From Kushneria konosiri (lineage in GTDB: Bacteria; Pseudomonadota; Gammaproteobacteria; Pseudomonadales; Halomonadaceae): DNA of 64,000 nucleotides. This document shows, in pieces, positions 48,265 through 61,829 of this stretch. Under the pieces are notes generated by a model. The model was not told the DNA's origin. It saw only the letters and a list, made by a program, of their open reading frames with translations, and ran no database searches. Position 1 is the stretch's first letter. Each line of letters starts with the position of its first letter. Both the position numbers and the translations under genes were made by a program. The stretch is taken from positions 744,001-808,000 of the forward strand of contig NZ_CP021323.1 in assembly GCF_002155145.1 (NCBI RefSeq), given 5' to 3'.

Positions 48265-49146
48265 TTACTCCTCAGCCCCATGATGCGAGCTATCGCCCGA
48301 CGTGATGTAACTGTTGACAATATCGGTGTACAGGCCAGGCGTCACGGTAGAGAAATACTCAACCGGATTGTTTCGGCTGGGCTCGGCCAGTTCGTTGAAA
48401 CTGTCCTGAGTCAGGACTTCCGGAGCCTGTCGAACGCTGTCGACCCACTGCTGGAAACCTTCCTCCGATGTTGCCAATGCCTTGAAGTGCATACCGCTGA
48501 ATCCGTGGCCGCTATAGTTGGCCGACATCCCCGGGTAGGTGCCTTCCTCAGAAGCCAGCAGATGTACGGTATTTTCCATTCCTGCCATGGCATAGATCTG
48601 ACTGCCCAGCTGCGGAATGAAGAAGGAGTTCATGACGCTGTTGGAGCTCACGCGGAACTCAACCGGCGTGTCTACCGGAAAGGCCAGCTCATTGACCGAT
48701 GCAATACCCTGCTCCGGATAGATGAACAACCATTTCCAGTCCAGTGCCATGACCTGAATGACGATGGGCTCCTTGTCGGATTCCGGTACGCGATGCGGGT
48801 CAAGGGCATGCGTACTGCGCCAGGTCAGAATGCTCAGAATGACAATGATCGCCAGCGGAACAGCCCAGACGACAACCTCAATCTTGTTCGAGTGAGACCA
48901 GTTGGGCGAGTACTTTGCATTCTTGATGTAGTTGTAACGCCACGCGAACAAAAGCGTCATGACAATGACGGGGATGACCACGATCAGCATCAGGAAGAAC
49001 GACGTCATGATCAGGTATTTTTGTTCCGCGCCAACCGGCCCCTTGGGATCGAGGAGACTTGATCCCGTACAACCACTGAGCACAAGTGCGACAGTAGCAA
49101 GCAGTGACACCCTTTTAAGAATGTCTGGATAGTTCCATTTTCTCAT
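48265..49146 (-). CDS. cyoA: Cytochrome bo3 quinol oxidase subunit II (lipoprotein)
   Basis: A 293-residue subunit II. The start at 49146 ([13 protein letters not shown]) is followed by a signal peptide with lipobox LSGC at Cys26, so it should be a lipoprotein as in E. coli, with two membrane helices (about 40-65, 90-110) and a periplasmic cupredoxin-like domain. It lacks the CuA cysteine pair of cytochrome c oxidases, which indicates a quinol rather than cytochrome c donor. First gene of cyoABCDE. Confidence 0.95.
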   Translation of the reverse strand: MRKWNYPDILKRVSLLATVALVLSGCTGSSLLDPKGPVGAEQKYLIMTSFFLMLIVVIPVIVMTLLFAWRYNYIKNAKYSPNWSHSNKIEVVVWAVPLAIIVILSILTWRSTHALDPHRVPESDKEPIVIQVMALDWKWLFIYPEQGIASVNELAFPVDTPVEFRVSSNSVMNSFFIPQLGSQIYAMAGMENTVHLLASEEGTYPGMSANYSGHGFSGMHFKALATSEEGFQQWVDSVRQAPEVLTQDSFNELAEPSRNNPVEYFSTVTPGLYTDIVNSYITSGDSSHHGAEE

Positions 49147-49827
49147 CTCACGCTCTCTTGAACGGCCAGCTTGAACACTTCGCTTTTGTCCGACCAGAGG
49201 GGCCGGATATGCGTGACAGGTACTTGCCCGCTTCCGTTCACGGTCTGACAGCAACGCTCACGGAAGGCATTTACCACGTCAGACAGTCTGACATTGCAGG
49301 GGTGCCTGATGGTTTTATCGTTGGAAGTGACTGTCCTGGACGGATATTGCTCGCCCGTGACGGCTCCCAGCAGGGAGGTGACATGAACGTCATCTGACTG
49401 ACTGAAAGCAGCAGGCATGACAGCCCTGCGTGGTGCTATATGCTACCACTGCTATTGTTCAGTTTTTCACCTATTGACTTCAAGTGCTGTGACAAAAGCT
49501 TATTTAGACCTTGGCATAAGGAAACATGCGCCAAAAGGGCTTTCAGGTAAGTGAACACTTCGCCATCAACCCGCGTGCGACAAGCATTCTGTAGAGGCAG
49601 CAACTAAAAACGGCAGGTGAACAACGCTGAACCAATGCGACAAAACACCGCGGCATAATACATGGAACCTTTCACCAATTCCATTCGTCACAGAGGGATT
49701 GCCGCACATCGTGATAACCCTGTCGAGTTCTTATGCCTTATCAATTTACTACTGAATTGCGCGTCAATTTCCTGCGAGCCTGCCAGACCGTTAAAATGAT
49801 GCCCTGTCACAGGGTTTTCGGAGAATC
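49147..49827. other. Intergenic region between cyoA and the YajR-like gene, no confident gene
   Basis: This 681-base stretch between two divergent genes should carry the cyo and transporter promoters. Short open frames occur on both strands (49158-49397 plus, 79 codons; 49143-49418 minus, 91 codons), but I recognise neither and both lack a convincing ribosome site. A TAAAAT (49792-49797) lies 30 bases before the transporter ATG as a possible -10. I saw no clear FNR or ArcA-type site. Confidence 0.5.
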
Positions 49828-51194
49828 ATGAAACACATTTCACTCAATGCAGGCGAATACCGCGCCGTTGCAGGCCTGGGCATACTGTATGCCTTCCGCA
49901 TGCTTGGCCTTTTCATGGTATTGCCCGTGCTCGCTCTTTATGCCAGAGAACTGGAAGGCGCCACGCCCTTTCTGATTGGCATTGCACTGGGGGCTATGGT
50001 CTGACACAGGCCATCTTTCAAATTCCCTTTGGCACGCTTTCTGATCGCCTGGGTCGAAAACAGATCATTGCTCTTGGATTGCTGCTTTTTTTCGCAGGCA
50101 GTGTCATGGCGGCGCTTTCAACCTCAATCTACGGTGTCATTGCCGGTCGCTGTCTGCAAGGAAGCGGTGCCATTGCCGGTGCATTGATGGCATTACTGGC
50201 AGACAAGACAAGAGAAGAAACGAGAACTACTGCCATGGCGGCCATTGGCATGAGCATTGGCGTTGCCTTCGGCCTTGCAATGGCGCTGGGACCATTTCTG
50301 GCAGAAGTTTTCGGCCTTTCAGGCGTTTTCTGGAGTACCGCCCTGCTGGCCCTTGTTGGCCTTCTGATTCTGTGGCGACTTGTCCCGTCAGCGCCTGCTA
50401 GACAGCATCGTGATGTAGGCGTGGATCCTCGTCAGCTGAGAAAAATGCTCTTTAAAAGCGAGCTTTTACGCCTTAACTTTTCGATCTTTGCTCTTCATGC
50501 CATTTTGACGGGCTGTTTCATTGCCCTGCCCCTCAGACTCGAAAATCTTGGAATCGACGCCCAATATCATGGCTGGGTGTATCTGCCCGTCATGGCAGCG
50601 GGCTTTTTTGCCATGGTGCCATTGATCATCGCAGCTGAAAAATATCGTCATATGAAAAAGGTGTTCATGGGCGCTGTTGCTGCCATGACACTGGCGCTTT
50701 TGGCTCTTGGCGAGACAGGGCATACCAGGTGGATTCTGATCGCTTTACTATTGATATTTTTTACCGGCTTCAATCTTATGGAGGCCATGCTGCCGTCCAT
50801 GATCAGCAAGCTTTCCCCTGCCGGTGCCAAGGGAACAGCCATGGGCGTGTACTCCACCAGCCAATTTCTCGGCGCAAGTGTGGGTGGCAGCGCAGGTGGC
50901 GCCATTGCCGGTCATTTTGGCATTAATGCTGTTTTTCTCTTCGCAGCGGCACTTGGCGGCCTGTGGTTTCTGGCCACTTTGAAGATGACCGTCCCCAGAC
51001 ATCTTTCGAGCGAAGTGATTTCCCTGGAAGGGAAGCACATTGCTGACGGCAGTGAATGCAGCAGAGAATTGATGGGCATTACAGGAATCGAGGACGCACT
51101 GGTAGTCAAGGCAGAAGGTGTCGCGTACTTGAAGGTTGATCGCGACACAATTGATCGAGATGCACTGACACGCTGGCTACAGGCTTCTCCCTGA
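49828..51194 (+). pseudogene. MFS transporter of the YajR type, frame interrupted by a -1 frameshift
   Basis: A major facilitator transporter with 12 predicted helices and a C-terminal appended domain (about the last 50 residues, GIEDALVVKAEGVAYLKVDRD) resembling the YAM domain of E. coli YajR. It starts at 49828 (MKHISLNAGEYRAVAGLG) and reads normally for 53 codons, then meets a run of five G (49989-49993) and stops at TGA 50002-50004. With six G it continues as LGGYGLTQAIFQIPFG, exactly the expected helix 2 sequence and the DRLGRK motif, giving 455 residues, the length of YajR. Substrate unknown. Either a sequence error or a reversible homopolymer switch. Confidence 0.85.
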
Positions 51195-51226
51195 CCCAGG
51201 TTCATTGGCCAAAAGCATTGACTCAT

Positions 51227-51252
51227 AAAAGGCATCCTCAGGGATGCCTTTT
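51227..51252 (+). terminator. Terminator after the YajR-like gene
   Basis: Eleven-base arms AAAAGGCATCC and GGATGCCTTTT with a TCAG loop, about 30 bases past the transporter stop and followed by T-rich sequence. Confidence 0.8.
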
Positions 51253-51273
51253 CAATGTTTTCAACATGACGCA

Positions 51274-51320
51274 GAACAGGAACAGGAACAGGAACAGGAA
51301 CAGGAACAGGAACAGGAACA
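51274..51320. repeat. Hexanucleotide tandem repeat (GAACAG)7
   Basis: Seven perfect GAACAG copies (51274-51315) and a partial eighth. It lies between the transporter terminator and the rrn region, outside any recognised gene; on the minus strand it would read Pro-Val repeats in an unlikely frame. Such repeats change copy number by slippage. Confidence 0.9.
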
Positions 51321-51423
51321 CAGTATAGGCAGGCGACAAAAGAGAGGTTCTTGTCGATGCTGGCAAGCTGTTCGATCAAGGTAAGATTCGACCTGCCAAG
51401 CCCCTTTAACACAATCACTGTGA

Positions 51424-51534
51424 CTTTTGTTGCCTCAAGATTTTCCCCAGAGTGAGTTAGCGCCTTCGATCGGCACGGATGCCGAGATGACGGCCCTGAC
51501 CGACGCCCTTGCCGTGCAGGACAGCGCCGACTGA
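51424..51534 (+). pseudogene. Possible 3' remnant of a lost gene
   Basis: An open frame without a start codon ends at TGA 51532-51534. The last part has GC-rich coding-like composition and would encode a tail ending TDAEMTALTDALAVQDSAD, followed within ten bases by a strong terminator. This is what the end of a real gene looks like, but the 5' part is gone. I do not recognise the protein. Could be chance. Confidence 0.3.
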
Positions 51535-51541
51535 GCCCGTG

Positions 51542-51592
51542 CCCTGCCCGGTCACGTCAGTGACCGGGCAGGGTCGGGCCCGGCCGTTTTTT
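51542..51592 (+). terminator. Strong terminator after the gene remnant
   Basis: Perfect 14-base arms CCCTGCCCGGTCAC (51542-51555) and GTGACCGGGCAGGG (51560-51573) with a GTCA loop, then a second GC-rich element and six T (51587-51592). It fits termination on the plus strand, with no intact plus-strand gene before it except the remnant. Confidence 0.65.
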
Positions 51593-51607
51593 CGAGCGCA
51601 CATAAAA

Positions 51608-51635
51608 GAACCCCGGTCCATCTGGACCGGGGTTC
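51608..51635 (-). terminator. rrn operon terminator
   Basis: Thirteen-base arms GAACCCCGGTCCA and TGGACCGGGGTTC with a TC loop, followed on the minus strand by TTTTATG. It begins about ten bases past the end of 5S rRNA. Confidence 0.9.
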
Positions 51636-51643
51636 GGAGGGGT

Positions 51644-51760
51644 GTCTGACGATGACCTACTCTCACATGGGGAGACCCCACACTACCATCGGCGCGGAGC
51701 CGTTTCACTACCGAGTTCGGAAAGGGATCGGGTGGGACCGGCACGCTATGGTCGTCAGAC
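51644..51760 (-). rRNA. rrf: 5S ribosomal RNA
   Basis: About 117 bases on the minus strand. The two ends GTCTGACGA and TCGTCAGAC pair to close helix I, and the interior contains the conserved CCGAACTCGG stretch. Ends are set by that pairing and may be off by a base or two. Confidence 0.95.
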
Positions 51761-51869
51761 AATTCTGCAGACCGGCTGCCTTTCGGCAGCGGGTCAAAAT
51801 CGGGATCATGCTGATCGATACGCTATCGTATCCAACATCGTGTGATGCGAACCACTTGGGTGTTATATG

Positions 51870-54757
<2,888 letters not shown>

Positions 54758-54916
54758 ATATAACCCCAAGGGGTCCGGTCTCACAATCACACGACATTTA
54801 CCGGGTGACGTACGACATGACGTACCACGGTAAATTTATACGTTTTCTGCCGGCCGGGTCACGACACTCTCGTAGGCGAGAGGTGTTCACCGACCGACAG
54901 GTCAGCATGATCCACA

Positions 54917-54928
54917 TTGTTAAAGAGC
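54917..54928 (-). promoter_or_regulatory. boxA antitermination site before 23S
   Basis: GCTCTTTAACAA on the minus strand, identical to the core of the E. coli rrn boxA, in the spacer between tRNA-Ala and 23S. It should bind NusB-S10 and keep polymerase processive. Confidence 0.8.
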
Positions 54929-55031
54929 GTACTGTCAAAAAGACAGTCAGAAATCATGTCGATGAGTGTCATCATCATGACTTTTGACTGTGGTTTCATC
55001 AGTAAAAGCGAGATACCGACACCGGGCTGTA

Positions 55032-55107
55032 TGGTGGAGCCTAGCGGGATCGAACCGCTGACCTCCTGCGTGCAAGGCAGGCGCTCTCCCAGCTGAGCTA
55101 AGGCCCC
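55032..55107 (-). tRNA. tRNA-Ala (TGC) in the rrn spacer
   Basis: A 76-base cloverleaf on the minus strand starting GGGGCCTTAGCTCAG, anticodon loop CTTGCAC (anticodon TGC), encoded CCA. Second spacer tRNA of the rrn operon. Confidence 0.96.
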
Positions 55108-55114
55108 GACAGGT

Positions 55115-55191
<77 letters not shown>

Positions 55192-55259
55192 AGGCATCTT
55201 CGCTCTATCCGATCAGGCAATTTGTGTGGACGCGCTGGTTCGCGTGAACACTTGTCGTT

Positions 55260-56795
<1,536 letters not shown>

Positions 56796-56963
56796 ATTTT
56801 GAAGCTTTGAGATTCTTTATTCGACACTGCCAAAGCAGTCTCGAAAGGCGAATCAATCCGGGCTCGAGTTCAAACTGGTACTCTTGACGAGTGTTCGTCT
56901 GCTCGATTATCTATGTGACTGGTGTCACACGAGCCAGACGCCCACACAAATTGCCTGATCGAC

Positions 56964-56975
56964 TTGTTAAAGAGC
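56964..56975 (-). promoter_or_regulatory. boxA antitermination site before 16S
   Basis: GCTCTTTAACAA on the minus strand in the rrn leader, about 170 bases before 16S. Same sequence as the site before 23S. Confidence 0.8.
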
Positions 56976-57192
56976 GTCTCGAAGATGTTGCCTCAGTCGC
57001 CGTTGGCGGCTGCTTCGAGAGAGTGGGCATTTTACAGCCCTTGATCGAAAAGTCAACCTCTTTTTTTCGATCCGGAAGTCAGCGGCTGGATTTGAAATCC
57101 TGATTGAGCGACCAAAACCCCAGTCAAAACAATCACCTGCTTAACTTCCCCGCTGCCTCGTCGCCGTGTGCTCCGTGGCAGCGGATGCGTAC

Positions 57193-57243
57193 TTTATAGA
57201 TCGACCCCGGTTCGTGCAACCCCTTTTTTCAAAAAGATTTGCT
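57193..57243 (-). promoter_or_regulatory. rrn operon promoter with UP-element-like tract
   Basis: On the minus strand TTGCAC (57214-57219) and TATAAA (57193-57198) with a 15-base spacer, a GC-rich discriminator after it, and A/T tracts (57221-57243) upstream as in rrn UP elements. The transcript would have a leader of about 390 bases before 16S. The spacer is one base shorter than usual rrn P1 promoters. Confidence 0.65.
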
Positions 57244-57322
57244 GACGGCCTTTTCCCTCTATCAACATCTGCAAAATGACCGCGGCCTGAGGCCGTCCAG
57301 GGCATTAGCCATCCCAAAAGAA

Positions 57323-57354
57323 AAAGCCCGCAGCTGATATCAGCTGCGGGCTTT
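57323..57354 (-). terminator. Terminator at the end of the tyrS transcript
   Basis: A 32-base perfect palindrome with 16-base arms (centre GATATC), followed on the minus strand by TTTTTCTTTT. It lies about 200 bases past the tyrS stop and just before the rrn promoter. Confidence 0.85.
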
Positions 57355-57407
57355 ATGGATCTTCCCGATCCTGAAACACCACCATCCATGGTGACGTTTT
57401 GAAATTT

Positions 57408-57464
57408 ACACCGAGGCTTCCCTTCCATGGGTGCAACGCTTCCATGCGTCCGCTGCCTCGGTGT
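57408..57464. other. Long-looped inverted repeat in the tyrS 3' region
   Basis: Ten-base perfect arms ACACCGAGGC and GCCTCGGTGT enclose 37 bases that contain two CTTCCATG direct copies. It lies in the 196-base gap between the tyrS stop and its terminator. It might be a structured 3' UTR or a small RNA; no function is evident. Confidence 0.4.
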
Positions 57465-57550
57465 TTGTACAACTTACCTGAATGTAGCGGTCGTGTCCAA
57501 TTTTTTACGTTCAAAAACTGCTGCAAGTGTATGACTTGTACAAAAACCGG

Positions 57551-58756
57551 TTATACCTTGTGCAGACGGACCCGGGCGTAGCGTTTTTTGCCCGCCTGAA
57601 TCACGTATTCATGGCCCACGACGAGCATATGCCCTGCCTCAACCTTGTGGCCATCCACCCAGACACGCGCATTTTTCAACATATCCTTGGCCTGAGCACC
57701 ATTATTGGCAAGGCCGGCGCGATTGAGAATGAAGGCAATGGGCGCCTCGGCCATATCCTCAACTGCCACCTCTACCTCCGGCAGGTCATCCGGCAGCTCA
57801 CCCTCCTTGAGCTGATTGCCGCTGGCGCGATGCGCGTTGACGGCCGCGTCTTCGCCATGAAAGCGGGCGACCAGCTCACGTGCCAGCACCATCTTGACGT
57901 CTCGCGGATTGGCCCCCTTGTCCACATCACTCATCAATGCCCTGACCTCATCCATGGGCTTGAGCGAAAGAAGCTCGAAATAGCGCCACATGAGAGAGTC
58001 GGGCATGGAGACGATCTTGTTGAACATTTCGCCGGGACGGTCGGTAATGCCGACATAGTTGCCCAGCGACTTGGACATCTTCTGCACACCATCAAGGCCT
58101 TCAAGCAACGGCATGGTCAGTACTACCTGCGGCACCTGCCCATAATGCTTTTGCAGCTCGCGCCCCATTAACAGGTTGAACTTCTGGTCGGTACCGCCAA
58201 TTTCAATGTCGGCTTCCAGTGCGACCGAGTCATACCCCTGTATCAGGGGATAGAGGAATTCGTGAATGGCGATGGGCTGATTACCGCGATAGCGCTTTTC
58301 AAAGTCGTCTCGCTCCAGCATGCGGGCAACGGTGGTCTGCGCGGCCAGGCCGATCAGGTCAGCAGCCGACATGGCCCCCATCCACTGCGCATTGAAGACC
58401 ACCTTCGTACGCTCGGGATGAAGTACCTTGAACACCTGCTCCTGATAGGTGCGCGCATTGGCCATGACATCTTCTTCGGTCAGGGGCTTTCGCGTCACGC
58501 TCTTGCCGGTGGGGTCACCAATACGCCCGGTAAAGTCGCCAATCAGAAACAAAACCTCATGCCCCAGGTCCTGGAACTGACGCAGCTTGTTCAAGAGCAC
58601 CGTATGCCCCAGGTGAAGATCGGGCGCCGTGGGATCAAAACCTGCCTTGATGCGCAATGGACGTCCCAGAGAGAGCTTTTTCTCAAGCTCCTCTTCTATC
58701 AATACCTCGTGGACACCACGCTTGATCAGTGCCAGCGCATCGGCAACATCGGCCAT
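57551..58756 (-). CDS. tyrS: Tyrosyl-tRNA synthetase
   Basis: A 401-residue class I synthetase charging tRNA-Tyr, whose only copy in this window is at 39.7 kb. Signature HLGH at 48-51 and KMSKS at 226-230; the C-terminal S4-like RNA-binding domain covers about 340-401. At 401 residues and with this motif spacing it belongs to the shorter TyrZ-type subgroup rather than the 424-residue E. coli type. Divergent from anmK, 130 bases apart. Confidence 0.96.
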   Translation of the reverse strand: MADVADALALIKRGVHEVLIEEELEKKLSLGRPLRIKAGFDPTAPDLHLGHTVLLNKLRQFQDLGHEVLFLIGDFTGRIGDPTGKSVTRKPLTEEDVMANARTYQEQVFKVLHPERTKVVFNAQWMGAMSAADLIGLAAQTTVARMLERDDFEKRYRGNQPIAIHEFLYPLIQGYDSVALEADIEIGGTDQKFNLLMGRELQKHYGQVPQVVLTMPLLEGLDGVQKMSKSLGNYVGITDRPGEMFNKIVSMPDSLMWRYFELLSLKPMDEVRALMSDVDKGANPRDVKMVLARELVARFHGEDAAVNAHRASGNQLKEGELPDDLPEVEVAVEDMAEAPIAFILNRAGLANNGAQAKDMLKNARVWVDGHKVEAGHMLVVGHEYVIQAGKKRYARVRLHKV

Positions 58757-58886
58757 GACCTGCCTCTCCTGTATTCAGATGATTGCAGCTGCCCTACTCT
58801 CGCATGATCTGCGCAAGAGCAGCAGGAAATGTGGGGCATGATAGCATGGCGTCAAACGCGTGGACCGCCCCGGCAGGAGTGAATAG

Positions 58887-60002
58887 ATGAGTCTCGTAAT
58901 AGGTCTGATGTCCGGTACCAGCCTTGATGGTATCGATGCCGCGCTGGTGGAATGTGGCCATCACCACCGTCCCGTTCTCATGCAAGCCACGGGCATCGAC
59001 ATGCCGGAATCTCTGCGCCGGCAGCTATGGCAGCTATGTCACGCTGGGGAGGCGGCCTTCGAGCTCCTGGCCGAGACCGAAGAGACGTTTTGCCGTCTGC
59101 AGGCACAGGCCGTCAGTGCGCTATTAAAGAAAAGCGGCGTTGCCATTGAAGACATCGCCGCCATCGGAAGCCACGGACAGACCATCGAGCATCGACCGGG
59201 CGGCTCCTTTCCTTATACATGGCAATTGGATAACCCTTCGCGACTGGCCGAGCTGACCGGCTGTCGCGTCGTGGCCGATTTTCGCCGGCGCGATCTCGCC
59301 GCCGGCGGTCAGGGGGCACCGCTGGCGCCCGCCTTTCATGACGCCCTTTTTCGTGACCGCCAGCAATGGCGGGTGCTGCTGAATCTGGGCGGGTTTGCCA
59401 ACGTCACCCTGCTGCCACCCGAAGGGAGCGACATTCCGGTGATCGGCTTCGATACCGGCCCCGCAAACGCCCTGCTGGATGGATGGTATGCCCGTCACCA
59501 TGACGGCCGTTTTGACCGTGATGGTGCCTGGGCCGCTCAGGGACACTGCCAGAAGCCACTACTGGAACGCCTTTTGAGTGATCCCTTTTTTGAAAGCGCA
59601 CCGCCCAAGAGCACCGGCCGGGAACATTTTCACCTGAAGTGGCTGGAAACCCATCTGAAGGAAGAAGCGCCCGCCGATGTGCAGGCCACGCTGCTGGCAC
59701 TGACGGTTGAAAGTATCGCGCGCGAGCTGGAGCGTCATCTTCCCGCGGACGCCCGGGCAGGTGCCTGTGTCATTCCCTGCGGTGGCGGCGCGCGCAATAT
59801 CGCCCTGATGAAGGCACTAAGCGCCAGACTGTCACCGATACGCACCGAACACTGCGAGACGCTGGGCTGGTCACCGGACTGGCTGGAGGCCGGCGCCTTT
59901 GCATGGCTTGCCTGGCGACGCCTGGAAGGCCTTGCAGGCAATCTGGCCTCGGTCACCGGCGCGGCCGGCCCCCGCATTCTGGGTGGGGTCTATGAGCGCT
60001 GA
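58887..60002 (+). CDS. anmK: Anhydro-N-acetylmuramic acid kinase
   Basis: A 371-residue kinase that opens the 1,6-anhydro ring and phosphorylates anhydro-MurNAc to MurNAc-6-phosphate, recycling cell wall fragments. The N-terminus LVIGLMSGTSLDGIDAALVE is diagnostic, followed by IGSHGQTIEHRP and GFDTGPAN (ATP and sugar binding). AGGAG lies seven bases before the ATG. The anmK/tyrS divergent arrangement is common in pseudomonads and relatives. Confidence 0.96.
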   Translation: MSLVIGLMSGTSLDGIDAALVECGHHHRPVLMQATGIDMPESLRRQLWQLCHAGEAAFELLAETEETFCRLQAQAVSALLKKSGVAIEDIAAIGSHGQTIEHRPGGSFPYTWQLDNPSRLAELTGCRVVADFRRRDLAAGGQGAPLAPAFHDALFRDRQQWRVLLNLGGFANVTLLPPEGSDIPVIGFDTGPANALLDGWYARHHDGRFDRDGAWAAQGHCQKPLLERLLSDPFFESAPPKSTGREHFHLKWLETHLKEEAPADVQATLLALTVESIARELERHLPADARAGACVIPCGGGARNIALMKALSARLSPIRTEHCETLGWSPDWLEAGAFAWLAWRRLEGLAGNLASVTGAAGPRILGGVYER

Positions 60003-60026
60003 CGCACTCAGGATGGAATGATCCGT

Positions 60027-61037
60027 TCACCCGCCGTGCTCTTCGCGCAGGATCAGTCCTTCGGCCGCCAGCCGGGTCACGGCTGCATCCATGGTTTGCA
60101 TGCCCAGTCCGCCGCCGGTCTGAAGCGCCGAGTAAATCTGCGCCACCTTGTCTTCACGAATCAGGTTCCGGATGGCGGGCGTGGCAATCAGGATCTCATG
60201 GGCAGCAATCCTGCCTCCGCCAATACGACGCAACAGCTGCTGGGAAATAACGCCCTGAAGCGACTCGGACAACATGGCTCGCACCATCGCCTTTTCATCT
60301 CCTGGAAAGACATCCACGATACGATCCACCGTTCGCGCCGCCGAGGTGGTGTGCAGTGTGGCCAGCACCAGATGGCCGGTCTCGGCTGCCGTCAGGGCAA
60401 GGCGCATGGTTTCAAGATCACGCATCTCTCCAACCAGAATCACGTCAGGATCCTCACGCAGGGCAGAGCGTAGCGCGCTGGCCACATTATGCGTATCGCG
60501 CTGCACTTCACGCTGGTTGATCAGGGCACGTCTGGAGTGATGCACAAATTCGATAGGGTCTTCAATGGTCAATACGTGCTGGGCCCGAGCCCCGTTGATA
60601 TGATCGACCATGGCCGCCAGCGTCGTGGACTTGCCCGAACCGGTCGGACCTGTCACCAGCACCAGTCCATGTGGACAGCAGGCAAGGCGTCGAAAGACGT
60701 CTCCAAGCTCCAGCGATTCAAGGCTTGGAACATGAGCGGGAATGGTACGAAAAACACCAGCGGCGCCTCTGTCCTGATGAAAGGCGTTGACACGAAAGCG
60801 CGAAACACCGGGCACATCGACAGAAAAATCGATTTCCAGCGCTTCCTTGAAAGTCTGCTGCTGCGGCTGACTCATGACCGCCATCAGCAGGCGCTCGACA
60901 TCCTCGTGCTCAAGCGCCGGCGCGTTGAGGCGACGGATTTCTCCATCAACGCGCATCATGGCAGGCAGGCCGGCAGACAAATGCAGATCCGAGGCGCCCT
61001 GTTTTGCCGTAAAAGCCAGCAGTTCGGTAATATCCAT
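60027..61037 (-). CDS. pilT: Type IV pilus retraction ATPase PilT
   Basis: A 336-residue hexameric ATPase that powers pilus retraction, giving twitching motility. Start at 61037 (MDITELLAFTAKQGASDLHL). Walker A GPTGSGKS at 130-137, Asp box TIEDPIEF, Walker B region REDPDVILVGEMRD, His box LATLHTTSA and the retraction motif AIRNLIRE are all present. It is convergent with anmK and divergent from yggS with only 38 bases between starts. The usual neighbour pilU does not follow it here. Confidence 0.96.
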   Translation of the reverse strand: MDITELLAFTAKQGASDLHLSAGLPAMMRVDGEIRRLNAPALEHEDVERLLMAVMSQPQQQTFKEALEIDFSVDVPGVSRFRVNAFHQDRGAAGVFRTIPAHVPSLESLELGDVFRRLACCPHGLVLVTGPTGSGKSTTLAAMVDHINGARAQHVLTIEDPIEFVHHSRRALINQREVQRDTHNVASALRSALREDPDVILVGEMRDLETMRLALTAAETGHLVLATLHTTSAARTVDRIVDVFPGDEKAMVRAMLSESLQGVISQQLLRRIGGGRIAAHEILIATPAIRNLIREDKVAQIYSALQTGGGLGMQTMDAAVTRLAAEGLILREEHGG

Positions 61038-61075
61038 GCGTTCCCAGTTCCGGACGTCACAAAGAGTGATCACTC

Positions 61076-61804
61076 ATGAGCGATCAGCAGTCACGCGCGA
61101 CTCCCGATCAGAGCCAGGCTGTGAAGGACAATATCGTCGCGAGTCGCCATCGACTTGAGCAGGCCCTGGTCAAGTCAGGCAGGCCGGTCGACAGTGCGGC
61201 AATACTGGCCGTCAGCAAGACCAAACCGGCGACCATGCTGCGCGCGGCATTTGAGGTCGGACAACGCCTTTTTGGCGAAAACTATCTGCAGGAGGCGCTG
61301 GAAAAGCAGCGCTCGCTTACAGACCTCGAAGGGATCGAATGGCACTATATCGGCGCGCTTCAGTCCAACAAGACACGTGAGGTGGCCGAGCATTTCAGCT
61401 GGGTACACACCGTGGACCGCGAAAAGATTGCCAGACGCCTGAATGAAGCCCGCCCGACGTCCATGGGCGCGCTCAACATCTGTCTGCAGGTCAATATCAG
61501 CCGGGAAGACTCGAAATCAGGCGTAATGCCCGAAGCGCTACCGGCCCTGGCAGAACAGGTACTGGCCCTACCCAATCTACGTCTACGTGGCTTGATGGCC
61601 ATTCCGGCCGCCAGCAATGACCCTGAACAGCAACATGTTCCTCATGCACGGCTGCGCGAGCTTTTCGAGGAGCTGATACGGCGCCACCCTGACGCCCCAC
61701 TGGACACCCTGTCGATGGGCATGAGCGGCGATATGGAGGCAGCCATTGACGAGGGCGCCACGCTGGTCAGACTAGGCACAGCCATTTTCGGCAGCCGAGA
61801 CTGA
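61076..61804 (+). CDS. yggS: PLP homeostasis protein (YggS family)
   Basis: A 242-residue pyridoxal phosphate-binding protein with the fold of the alanine racemase N-terminal domain, but no known catalysis; it buffers PLP and affects amino acid and keto acid metabolism. PLP lysine is expected at Lys48 (LAVSKTKPA). Later blocks FGENYLQEALEK, WHYIGALQSNKT and LSMGMSGDMEAAI are typical. Order pilT/yggS/proC is widely conserved. Confidence 0.96.
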   Translation: MSDQQSRATPDQSQAVKDNIVASRHRLEQALVKSGRPVDSAAILAVSKTKPATMLRAAFEVGQRLFGENYLQEALEKQRSLTDLEGIEWHYIGALQSNKTREVAEHFSWVHTVDREKIARRLNEARPTSMGALNICLQVNISREDSKSGVMPEALPALAEQVLALPNLRLRGLMAIPAASNDPEQQHVPHARLRELFEELIRRHPDAPLDTLSMGMSGDMEAAIDEGATLVRLGTAIFGSRD

Positions 61805-61829
61805 ATCTTCCGACAACAAGGACCCTTTC

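Noticed and set aside
49158-49397. 79-codon plus-strand frame in the cyoA-transporter gap
   Set aside because: No recognisable family, no ribosome site and overlap with an equally long minus-strand frame; kept only as a note on the gap.
50912-51418. Minus-strand open frame with a Pro-Val repeat tract
   Set aside because: The repeat is just the GAACAG tandem array read backwards, and the rest is the antisense of the transporter's end.
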